Origin: Aspidiotus rigidus
Taxonomy: Eukaryota > Arthropoda > Insecta > Hemiptera > Diaspididae
Direction: 5' to 3'
DNA: 64,000 nucleotides
NCBI GenBank assembly: GCA_035079385.1
Contig: JAVHKY010000024.1
Coordinates: 3,534,001-3,598,000 of the forward strand
Below, piece by piece: positions 1-8,701 of the stretch. Below the pieces are notes generated by a model, which saw nothing but the letters and a program-made list of their open reading frames with translations, was not told where the DNA came from and ran no database searches. A program made the position numbers and the translations under genes. The first letter of the stretch is position 1; every line of letters begins with the position of its first letter.

Positions 1-973
1 GTATCAATAAGGATGTTCTCACAAAGAGTTTATAAGGTAACGGCTGGTAACTACGCCAGGGCGGCTATTATGACCATGCGTTAAACGTGATAAGAATCAT
101 TCTTCCGGTTTATCATCGTGATATAAATGTGATATAACTTTTTTATCGGCATTTATAACGAGTGGTCCAAAGGACTCGTTAAGCCTGATATAGAGTGAAA
201 TAACCCAAATAATGCAAAATAATTAATATGATGATGTTCGGTTCTATTTTTCTATACATTTCTATGAGCATGAATTGGTAAAACAATGATTCCAAACACC
301 GGTTCACATAGTTCACGTTGTTGGTTAACATACATGGGCAAGAAGAGTTCATTCATTTTTTTATTACGCGTTTTTTATTATTATAATTATGTTGTTATCG
401 TTCAATGGAAAAACTCTCAAAGGCATTAATAATTCGAGTGAGTACCTATACCTTAGTTTTTCAAAGTTGGACTTCATGTATTGCTGAATAAGTAATGTGC
501 TTGGTATAATAAATTCACAGAAAGGCGGCTTGAGAGAATTACCGTTCATTGAAATTGAACACTGGACAGGGAGAAGCCCAATTGCTGGTGGTGAGAGTTG
601 TTTAATGCTTGTGTTCACGTATGATATAGACAACGGAGACAAGCTGCATGCCGGAGATTTCATCAAAATAACATTGTGGCGTTGTGACCGATACTTTTGA
701 AGCAGTGTCAGTCACAAAGTTGAAGTAATGTAATGGCGGAGATCAAAGAATGTTTCAGTATCGATATGTAAGTTAACATGATACTCATTATCTACTTCTT
801 ATGTTTACATTTACATGAAGGTGAAGAAAGAATCTGTTCTTGACCATGCTGCAGGTCATCAGAAGATGAGTTAGCTGCAGTACATTCGAAGAAAGCGAAG
901 AAAGTGAAAAAAAGAGCACCAACGAGCGACAAAACTGCTATAGTGGGGTTACAGAAGGAAAAATTATTGATAG
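1..973. other. Left-edge stretch without a recognisable gene
   Basis: I see no gene here. Short open frames on both strands (for example 497-700) have no recognisable motif, and their overlap on opposite strands suggests chance. Base composition is ordinary AT-rich intergenic DNA. Confidence 0.5.
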
Positions 974-1189
974 ATAGAGAGTCGAATATGTCCGGCACTG
1001 CCGTCCAAAATATGAAAAATTCAAAAAAATAAACAAATAAATGACTATTTATTTATCTATTAATTAAAAACCCGACGTTTCGACAGTAACGACTGTCATT
1101 CTCAAGGGTTAAAAATAGTCATTTATTTGTTTATTTTTTTGAATTTTTCATATTTTGGACGGCAGTGCCGGACATATTCGACTCTCTAT
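974..1189. repeat. Perfect 77-bp inverted repeat around a Penelope-like motif
   Basis: Bases 974-1050 are the exact reverse complement of 1113-1189, with a 62-bp loop between. The arms contain TCCGGCACTGCCGTCC and an A/T-rich stretch. The loop holds CCCGACGTTTCGAC followed by ACTGTCATTCTCAAGGG, a motif pair like the terminal repeats of Penelope-like retroelements. Perfect arms suggest a recent or gene-converted structure. I read it as the terminal part of a Penelope-like or foldback element; the assignment to Penelope is inference. Confidence 0.75.
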
Positions 1190-1287
1190 TTATATAATCC
1201 GTCCAGACAAATGATTAATTCTTAAGAAAAATTATTGTGTCAAAAAATGAATCCGCAGAAAACAGCATTTTTAAACCACCTTGCTGC

Positions 1288-1465
1288 TGTGATGGTTTAA
1301 TTATAGTATTAATGATTAGAGTTTTAATTATTTATTATAATTATATTTATTTAAATGATAGAAATTATTTATATTTAATTATAATATTTGTTTTTGTTAT
1401 AATTATATTAATTTCTAGATTAAATTTAATAATAATAATTTTTTGATGAGATTTATTAGATGGGC
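1288..1465 (+). pseudogene. Probable nuclear insert of mitochondrial nad5
   Basis: This stretch is far richer in A/T than its surroundings. Read with the invertebrate mitochondrial code (ATA Met, TGA Trp, AGA Ser) it stays open through a TGATGA that would be two stops in the nuclear code. It gives a hydrophobic protein ending in a Ser-x-Asn-Leu-Ile...Trp-Trp-Asp-Leu-Leu pattern, like the conserved SPNLI...GWDGLG region of NADH dehydrogenase subunit 5. It covers only about 60 residues, and the reading is lost after about 1465. An AT-rich chance match is possible. Confidence 0.5.
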
Positions 1466-1544
1466 ATATTTATTTGGAAGGTTTGATTATCTTTTAAACG
1501 AATACAGATAAATGATGTTTGGAGGAAAACTTTCCTTATTTTCA

Positions 1545-2118
1545 GATTTAACACCTACAACAATATAGACATGTACGTCCTTGTGAACGGCACCGAATCA
1601 ATTAATGTTCATGCGGATTATTTTGGCTGTTTAGGAATACGCAATATTTCAGAACATTTTTTTGGACGGAAAATTCAAATTATAGCTATTTGTGATGATC
1701 CAATCAATAACATCCCATATACTACAGTTTGCTGAAACAAATTATCCAGTTGCCTACTACTGTACCCTCTGATTGTGATGTTGAAAATGACCCTAACGCA
1801 GCCAACAAAATGAAGGTAGCAAATTATGAAATATTTTTCATACAATGGCTACAAAGTACAGAAGTATACAAAATTATTGTTTATGAGTACTTGTTATCTT
1901 TATTTTTGGGAAAGGGAGACAATGTAAGATCTATTCTCATATGTAATCCCCAATCAACGTTGTTCATTTCAGTAGAAACCTCTACTTGGTCTTCAGAGTA
2001 CATACCAACGGCTTGTAAAAAAGATAAAGCAAAGTTTGAACATAACTATACATCAATGCCTACCATAACTTCAACTGCTTCTTCCTTTGACAGGTTGTAC
2101 TTATTTTTGGTGTGAATG
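1545..2118 (+). other. Unassigned open frames, possibly exons of a decayed element
   Basis: A frame from 1570 to 1734 and one from 1729 to 2115 are open on the plus strand, the first preceded by a TTTTCAG-like acceptor. I recognise no domain in either. They sit directly upstream of a hAT-like C-terminal fragment and may be the eroded front of the same element, but nothing in the residues proves it. Confidence 0.25.
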
Positions 2119-2561
2119 GTGCAATGCGCTGCGACAAAATAAGACGATTGGAGAACAACAAAGTTCAACATATGGTTGACCAGAATACTGGAAAACCTAT
2201 GTTCCTTGTGAAAGTTTGAGCAGAAATTACAAAAACCTGCAAAAGCCGTTCATTTACAATTAGCAGTGATACTCGATTCGATTATTTTAATCTTGCTTTA
2301 AAATACCAAGATTTGAGACCCTCAAAAAATCCGAAAATATCTCCTCAAGGAATTCGTGTGTTTGCCTGTAGTTCTGCAACTTGCAAAGCTACATTTAGTG
2401 TGCTTAATCGTATAATGGTGCCCTACAGACAAAGCATGTTATTTGGTAGGGAAAGTAATCTTACTGTTTCGCCATTTGAAACAAAAATACTAGATAGTAT
2501 TGATGAAACCATTTTCCTTAGAGCATTTCACAAGGAAAGCTACGCCAGAAAATTTTTTTAG
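2119..2561 (+). pseudogene. Decayed hAT-family transposase C-terminus
   Basis: The frame 2313-2561 contains a stretch like the hAT dimerisation domain: Cys-Ser-Ser-Ala-x-Cys-x-x-Thr-Phe-Ser-Val-Leu-x-Arg-Ile, then a Gln-Ser-Met and an Asn-Leu...Ile-Leu-Asp-Ser-Ile-Asp-Glu helix. The family pattern is SxASxERSFSxxRRI followed by a Leu-rich helix. A second frame shift and a stop upstream (near 2210) continue the coding sense. The key Glu-Arg pair before Phe-Ser is changed to Lys-Ala, so this copy looks dead. A weak but consistent match. Confidence 0.45.
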
Positions 2562-3096
2562 TATGATATCAATGTACAAATTAATCGTGATTCTTGTTTA
2601 CAGATTTCATTTTGTCATATCGATTACCATGAGAACAAAGACAAGTTCAGAAGAGTAATCGTTTTAAAATTTTACATTATTCATTAATCTTTTATAGATA
2701 TCATTATAATGAAACTTGCGTTATAATTCTACAATATTATGTACACAAATAAGTGTATATATTATATAAAGTAAAAAAGTAAAATGTCATTGTACTTTTT
2801 TCAAATGTGGAAGTGCTTTGAATGCGAGCGGAGCAAGCAAAAAATTTAAACTCCCTCCCTCCTCTAAAACCGCGTCATGTGAGATTGCGGAGCGAGCAAA
2901 AAAAAATTGGACCCTGACCCTGAGATTTCAGTTGAGTCACCTAAGACTACCTTCTAGTTACAGGCCTGAAAAGGAGAGAGACTGGAAACCATACAAGATA
3001 CAAGTAAAACGAGCACAACGAGCACGAGTGTCATGTTCTCTGGATCAGCGTCAGGAGTTTTACTGCCGCCATTCATAGTTCATACAAGTTTACATC
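2562..3096. other. No gene seen
   Basis: AT-rich DNA. The open frame 2818-3078 is low in complexity and shows no domain, so I treat it as chance. Confidence 0.5.
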
Positions 3097-3478
3097 AGTA
3101 GAGAGGTCATGTATGTTCTAGCGCAGTCAAGCGCAGGGACTGATTTCTCTCATTTTTTCAGTGTTGCTAACAACCCAAAAAAATCCTGTAAATCCTCCAA
3201 TTTCTGCACTGAATATTTTACTGTTTTTAAAACAAATATGAATAATTTCACCTTATTTTTCTTTTCCACTGGTTTGAAAATTTTCGAACCTTCGTATTAT
3301 TTTGTATCATTTTTCTCTATTTTTAACCCTAAAAAAATTAGGTCTGTGTATGTTCTAACGCACTGAACTTTTTCTACAGCGCAACCGGGTATTTCATAGT
3401 TTTTTCGACGCTTCCAATAATCCTAAGAAATCAATTTTAGGGGTCAATTTCTTTAATTTTTTATTGAATTTTAAAAAA
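3097..3478 (+). repeat. Interspersed repeat family R1, copy 1
   Basis: This block is repeated in reverse orientation at 23502-23887 (nearly full length) and 33204-33443 (partial). Shared landmarks are TCATGTATGTTCTAGCGCAG at one end, a central ACCCTAAAAAAATTAGG and an end rich in TTTAATTTTTTATTG. The copies differ by scattered substitutions and small indels, so they are old and independent insertions. There is no coding frame common to all three. Class unknown; a non-autonomous element is likely. Confidence 0.75.
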
Positions 3479-3510
3479 GTTTTATTAGATTATCAGTAAG
3501 TACCTTCAGA

Positions 3511-4085
3511 ATGGCAAGCAAACAGCAGATTCAAGAGTTGCTCCTAACCACTAGGAGCTTTGTTGAACAAAATCAACAGCTGATTCAGCGAAACAACAAT
3601 TTGGAAGAAAGAGTCGACAATTTATTGTACCGATTGGAATATGTAGAAAGAAGTATGTATTTCTTATTTGATTGGTTTAATAAGCGCAGAAAAATATTTA
3701 ATGATTTTTTTTAAAAGAAAGCTATGTTCGTTTATTTCTTTACCCAAAGGATTTTGTAGATGCTTGCAAGGCCCAAAAGAGCATCAACCAGAAGTTTAAA
3801 GCAAACAATATCAAATGGTACCATACCAGGATGTTACCTAATGGAAAAGAGCTTTACAAGAAGTTGTGCCCGTTCATGGACCAATTAAATGAGATTAACC
3901 ACCCTCCCCCATACGATTACTCAAGAATACTAAATGAAGCAATTAATCCAACGTAGAGCGGTTACGGGTACTATAGAGACGTCATGCGGGACATCAAAAA
4001 ATTCTTCAATCCCCCACCCACTTATTTTCCGAGGTATTTTCAACCTAGGATGTTTAGGCCTAGACGGCCTCCTCGCTATTATTAA
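3511..4085 (+). pseudogene. Two-exon gene of unknown function with an in-frame TAG
   Basis: Exon 1 runs 3511-3652 from ATG, and exon 2 starts at 3718 after a 64-bp intron (GTATGT donor, TTTAAAAG acceptor); the join keeps frame. Exon 1 encodes a Gln/Asn/Leu-rich helix of about 47 residues that looks like a coiled coil. Exon 2 encodes a mixed alpha region with Asn-Ile-Lys-Trp-Tyr-His-Thr-Arg. A TAG at 3954-3956 ends the frame. The same frame then continues for 42 more codons to a TAA at 4083-4085 with a strikingly non-random Pro/Arg/Tyr/Phe-rich tail (for example PPTYFPRYF and FRPRRPPRYY). I do not recognise the family. The gene is either recently broken by one nonsense change or read through. 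No transposon ends are visible around it. I looked at viral small proteins as an alternative but have no firm match. Confidence 0.55.
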
Positions 4086-4434
4086 TCCGATCATCTCAAT
4101 GTTGGTGGACAGTTCAGAAGCATAATTATGAATTAACGCGTTTATAATTATACTTTGACCATAACATGTTCAAAGATTTAGTCATAAACGTTCTTTTATT
4201 CGCTTCAGAACAAACAATTTTGTATATTTATAATCGGTGTTTGTAATGTTTCCATTTTAACGAGCTTGTTCAATTTATTTGTTTTTAATGAATTGTTTTG
4301 AATTGAATACGATTTATCTTATTGAGAATAGTGTAAATTCTATTTTGTGCCCATAACAGAGAGTATTAGGCTAATATTCTATGATTTCAAGATAAACAAA
4401 CTCATACTTGGTATCGACTTCTCAAAATTTTATA
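4086..4434. other. No gene seen upstream of the mariner-like element
   Basis: AT-rich sequence with no supported coding region; it ends at the TA target site (4433-4434) of the following transposon. Confidence 0.5.
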
Positions 4435-6395
4435 GTCTGTTCCATGTAAGACCAGCAAAAACCTACGGGCAGACCACACTGAAAAATGTACACTATGCTT
4501 CCACGCGTCGTTCTTACAACCAATCACAGACAAGCAGCGATATCACCTGACACTTTTGAAAAGAATATACAATTAATTGGTTTCTATGGTTTCGTAACCC
4601 TATTATTAAATTTAATTTATTCTTTTATTCGCCTTATACGGTATGGGAAGTGTGAACCGTGGCAGACGACCGTTGAAAATTATCTCAAATATGAGTCCTG
4701 TTATGCAAAACAAAAGCGGGAAGCCTCCTCAGAGGTTACTTGTCGTGAATTTGTACAAGACAATGCAAAAGGATGGAAGAAACCTCGGTAAGATTGCAAG
4801 CGCTCATTCAATTTCGGAACAGTTGGGATTAGGAGTATGGACTGTGCGTGGAGTACTGAACGAGTATTTGACTGAACGTACTGTCACATCGCCGAAGAGA
4901 ACTTGAGCAAAACTATCAACAGTGTGGGAATCATTGGACGACTTCAGCAGGACAGCCATTTGTATGAAAGTGCACAGTTTGTATCGAAAGAAGGAGATAC
5001 CAACGTTGAACAAAGTTCTACAACTTATTAACGAAGATGAAAACTTGACCACAGCGGATGGATCACCCCTTCAAATGTCGCGTACATCTTTACACAGAGT
5101 ACTTCTGAAATTGGGTTTCAAATATCGAAAGCGTCAACGAGAAGCGGCTTTGATGGATCGTGACAAAATATTAGTCTGGAGACGAAGATACCTTCGCAAA
5201 ATACGAAGATACAGGCAAGAAGAAAGAACTATTTATTATCTTGACAAAACGTGGCTCAATTCTGGGCACGTGATTACAAGTGGTGCGATACAACTGTGAA
5301 AACTCACGATCAGGCGTGCAGACAAGGTCTGACGGTAGGAATAAAGGATCCCAGCGGAAAAGGACAACGTCTTATCATACTTCATATCGGAAGTGCGAAT
5401 GGATTCGTCGACGGTGGTTTATTCACAATGGTTTTGAGAAAGACAAATGATTACCATGAAGAAATGACAAGTGAAGTGTTCGAATTGTGGTTGCAAAGTA
5501 TACTACCTGAATTGGACAAAGAATCGGTAATAGTGTTAGATAATGCATCTTACCACTCCAGACAAGTGGAGAAGAAACCGAACACAAGTTGGCGGAAAGA
5601 TGAAATCGTTCAATGGTTACAAAGTAAAGGTGTAAATGCTGATGCTACGTACTTAAAGGCCAAACTTCTAGAAATGGTACAAACTATGAACTTCCAACCT
5701 GTGTACGTAGTTGATGAGTTAATTACGGCTACTAATTGCAAGGTATTGAGACTTCCTCCATACCACTGTACTCTCAATCCCATTGAATTAGCGTGGGCCG
5801 ACATTAAAAGTTATCCTGCTCGTAATAATACAACTTATAAGTTAGCTGATAGGAGCTTCTTCTCCAAGGAATCGCTCTGTTTACTACAGAGAAATGGGCC
5901 AAGTGCGTCGAACACGTTATTGTTAAAGTCGAAAAAGAATTCTGGGATATAGACGACCTGATGGAAGATAGACATCAAGTTCAACCAGTGGTTACAACGT
6001 TTTCCGACGAATCTTCAGATGGCGAAAATATGTTTTGAGTTACAGTATTTGTTAAGTCAAACGTGCGACAGAAATTCTTTCATAGTGAAAAGAAAACGAA
6101 TTATCATTCTATTACGGAAAATATGTGTTAATTAAATTAAGCGTTTCATATGATGAACGAAGAATAAATTGGAAATATATTTCACATCTTTCATTCTCAT
6201 TTTTTTTTCGAATAGCAAGTCAAAAATATAATCGCAATGATAATAATCATACAGAAAACTGAAACTTTCAACTCCATGCAAGAGCGTCAATCCGTGCGTT
6301 TCTGCGCTAAGCGTTTGGTGTGAATTTTGGACTTCCCTCTTCCCCTGCGATACCGCATCGTCCACAGGTTTTTGCTGGTCTTACGTGGAACAGAC
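4435..6395 (+). mobile_element. Tc1/mariner-superfamily transposon with 30-bp inverted repeats
   Basis: The left end 4435-4464 (starting GTCTGTTCCATGTAAGACCA) is the reverse complement of the right end 6366-6395 with one mismatch. Both ends are flanked by TA (4433-4434 and 6396-6397), the target duplication of the Tc1/mariner superfamily. The 1961-bp element encloses one transposase gene on the plus strand that fills most of it. The right TA abuts the leader of the RTE element. The duplicated leader at 22006 begins inside this right inverted repeat, which shows that the insertion preceded that duplication. Confidence 0.85.
4643..6038 (+). pseudogene. Transposase of IS630/Tc1-mariner type with long D-E spacing, broken
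   Basis: The start at 4643 gives a helix-turn-helix region, followed by a catalytic core. The first Asp lies in Tyr-Tyr-Leu-Asp-Lys-Thr-Trp-Leu-Asn, the second in Val-Leu-Asp-Asn-Ala-Ser-Tyr-His, and the Glu in Asn-Pro-Ile-Glu-Leu-Ala-Trp. I count 81 residues between the second Asp and the Glu, against 34-41 in classical Tc1 and mariner; this resembles the long-spaced DD82E group called Sailor. Damage: an in-frame TGA at 4904-4906 (probably an old CGA), a frameshift near 5268-5285, and another between about 5850 and 5900. The correct C-terminal frame ends at TGA 6036-6038 in an acidic tail. It cannot make an active enzyme. Confidence 0.8.
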
Positions 6396-7276
6396 TATAG
6401 AACAATAATTTCACCTCGACTTTGATATTCATAACGAAGAGTTGACTACGAAAATGAAAAATCGAGTTTCTTTTCATATTTTACCCATTTGTCACTTCAA
6501 TTTTGAGGATACAAATGCGAAATTGGAAACGTATTTAATTTCAGCTTTGTTTCTTGTCAATAATCAACCAAAAAGGCTATCATGGCGTTCTTCAGGCGCC
6601 ACGTTGGGCGCCAATCTATTATGTCACTTGTCCCCATGTGACGATACAAGGGTATGAGGCAGCGCAGGATACCACATACCCCAGCGTGCAAACCGTCATT
6701 ATGTAGATCCAATAACATAATCATAATTAGCCCGTGGTCGCATTACTCTGCCGATGCCTTGAGAGGGATGTGAAAAAAACAATTTTGAAATAGATAGGGG
6801 AGTATCCTAACTACCTCACCTGTTCTCCACAGCCAGAAGATCAAAAGATTGCTAAGCGTCAGATGGAACACTAACTACGGGCTAGGAGTGGGTCCCTGAC
6901 TAGCTCAAGTCTAAGACACGGGGTTAGAGACTACTTACCTCAGGGAAGTGGAGAAAGAATCCTACCTAGAGTTCACTCCGGGGCCGAGACAAACAAGTGA
7001 TCAGAGAGAGATCACTTCACACTAACATTCACACCACACTCACACTCACACTTTCCATATCAAAGAATAAGCCAAGCTCGACTCCATAGTCCCCCTTCCT
7101 CCCCCAAGATATTAACCTAGATCACGCCATTCTTTAACAGGCCGAAAGTGATAAAAAAAAAAGAGAGGGTTCTCTTCGGCTCAAGAATTCCCGAGCGTCG
7201 AGTATACGTTACCTACCTATAACAATTCACTAACCGAAATACCTCGTATAGCGATAACCGAGCGTGTGTAACAAAA
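6396..7276 (+). mobile_element. 5' leader of RTE-type element A
   Basis: This region precedes the RTE coding sequence and has a close second copy at 22006-22924. The copies run in parallel (offset 15,625) with only a few substitutions, so the leader is a defined unit. It has no convincing gene; the frame 6442-6657 is open in both copies but has no motif. It contains CA-rich direct repeats near 7020-7050 and an A-rich run near 7150. Confidence 0.6.
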
Positions 7277-7609
7277 GTGGAGGACCTCAACCACCTCCAT
7301 GAAATTTTAGACTCATACCAAGGAGAACAACAGTCGCCGAAAGAGAACGAGGATCAAGACGAAGAGGAGAATTTGAACGATGGGTCGAACGATGGATCCG
7401 ACGAAGATGAATCGCAAGATAGAGCTACAGGAGTAACAACAGCAGCGGGTAAGAAACAGAAAAAGAAAAAATCGCCAAAAGGAGGAAATTCCAGGAACCA
7501 GAAAAATCGACCTTACACAAATCGTACAACAATGACTCGATCTAAGCAGCAACCGTCAATCGAAAAATTTTTGCCACCCCGGCGAAACCAGTATACGAGT
7601 AGAAGTTAG
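7277..7609 (+). CDS. Possible ORF1 of RTE element A (acidic then basic)
   Basis: An open frame of about 110 codons between the leader and ORF2. The first two thirds are Glu/Asp-rich and the last third is Lys/Arg-rich (KKQKKKKSPKGG), which would suit a nucleic-acid-binding accessory protein. There is no in-frame ATG near its start (it begins at GTG), and the frame is open further upstream. It may be the 3' part of a spliced or longer ORF1, or not translated. It ends ten bases before the ORF2 frame opens. Confidence 0.35.
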   Translation: MEDLNHLHEILDSYQGEQQSPKENEDQDEEENLNDGSNDGSDEDESQDRATGVTTAAGKKQKKKKSPKGGNSRNQKNRPYTNRTTMTRSKQQPSIEKFLPPRRNQYTSRS

Positions 7610-7672
7610 AATGTAAAATTGGCCCATTCGCCGAACTCCGATCCTCCAAGACGGACTCAGTCACCGAGGGGG

Positions 7673-8701
7673 ATGACCAATATGACTGCAACCTCCGAAA
7701 ATACCACCACCACCGCCCCAACCGCAAAATCAAAGGATCTAGGCAGACATCACGCTTCCACAGGAAAAGAAGGGAAGAAAGGTAAAAGTACTAATTCAGA
7801 AATATTATATTTCAACTGCAAGGGACTAGCAAACGAGGAAAGAATGCTTGAATTTGAGGAAGCACTGAAGGGCATAAAATGGGATATAATAGGAATATCA
7901 GAAGTAAGAAAGAAAGGAGAGGGATTGATAAGAAGAAAAAATGGAAACTACTTCTACTATTTCGGGGAAACAAAAGGCTATAGGGGAATAGGATTTTATA
8001 TTAGAAGCAAAATTTGGAACAAAGTTATAGAAGTCAAAGGGATTACAGAAAGAATAGGTTTTATCAAAATAAAAATCGAAAAGAAAACGTCTTTGGTAAT
8101 TATTATAGTATACGCCCCCACAGCGGAGAAAGATGAAGAAGAAATAGACAAATTTTATAGAGAACTTGAAGAAACAATAAACGAACACAGGGAATACTTT
8201 ACAATTGTTATGGGGGATTGGAACGCAAAGATAGGAAAAGGCGGGGAAGTAGAAGGAGTAGCAGGTCCACATGGATTAGGGGAAAGAAATGAACGAGGTG
8301 ACAGATTAATTGAATTTTCGCAAAGTAACGCCCTCAAAATTGCAGGATCCTATTTTAAGAAACGAGAAAACAAACGATGGACGTGGGAATCACCAGATGG
8401 TAAAACCAGAAACGAAATAGACTATTTGCTTATAAACGACATCTCGATAGTCAAAAATATTGATGTACTGTCAAAATTTAAATTTTCATCAGACCACAGG
8501 ATAGTAAGGGGCACAATAAAAATCCCAAAAAGAGCACGAATAATAAACTTCATCAAAAATAAATGCGCAGGGAGGAAAGAAATCCCACCGAACAAGTATG
8601 AAGTATCAAGAGAATATCTAAGGGAACATTTAAGCAATTTGGTGATGGAAGGTCAAAAAACTCAAGATGTATACAACAAATTTGAAGTAATACTACAAGA
8701 T
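7673..8701 (+). pseudogene. RTE element A ORF2, endonuclease half
   Basis: The first in-frame ATG is at 7673; the frame is open from 7619. It carries an apurinic-type endonuclease domain: Asn-Cys-Lys-Gly-Leu near the start, Ile-Gly-Ile-Ser-Glu-Val-Arg-Lys (catalytic Glu), Tyr-Ala-Pro-Thr, Met-Gly-Asp-Trp-Asn-Ala-Lys-Ile-Gly, Glu-Ile-Asp-Tyr-Leu-Leu, and Ser-Ser-Asp-His-Arg near the end. This nuclease nicks target DNA for retrotransposition. The gene is cut at 8701 by the LTR element, and the frame then runs on into LTR sequence to 8824. The reverse transcriptase half resumes at 19211. Confidence 0.85.
8698..8701. repeat. Target-site duplication AGAT, left copy
   Basis: AGAT directly precedes the left LTR, and the same four bases follow the right LTR at 19207-19210. 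Four-base duplications fit Ty3/Gypsy-type integration. Confidence 0.85.

Noticed and set aside
974..1189. Hammerhead ribozyme in the palindrome loop, as in some Penelope elements
   Set aside because: The CUGAUGA core is not present on either strand.
2818..3078. 86-codon frame before repeat copy 1
   Set aside because: Low-complexity, no domain, no homologous frame in the window.
3511..4085. Clear viral origin of the two-exon gene
   Set aside because: The basic Pro/Tyr tail and coiled coil recall small virion proteins, but no specific motif supports it, so origin is left open.
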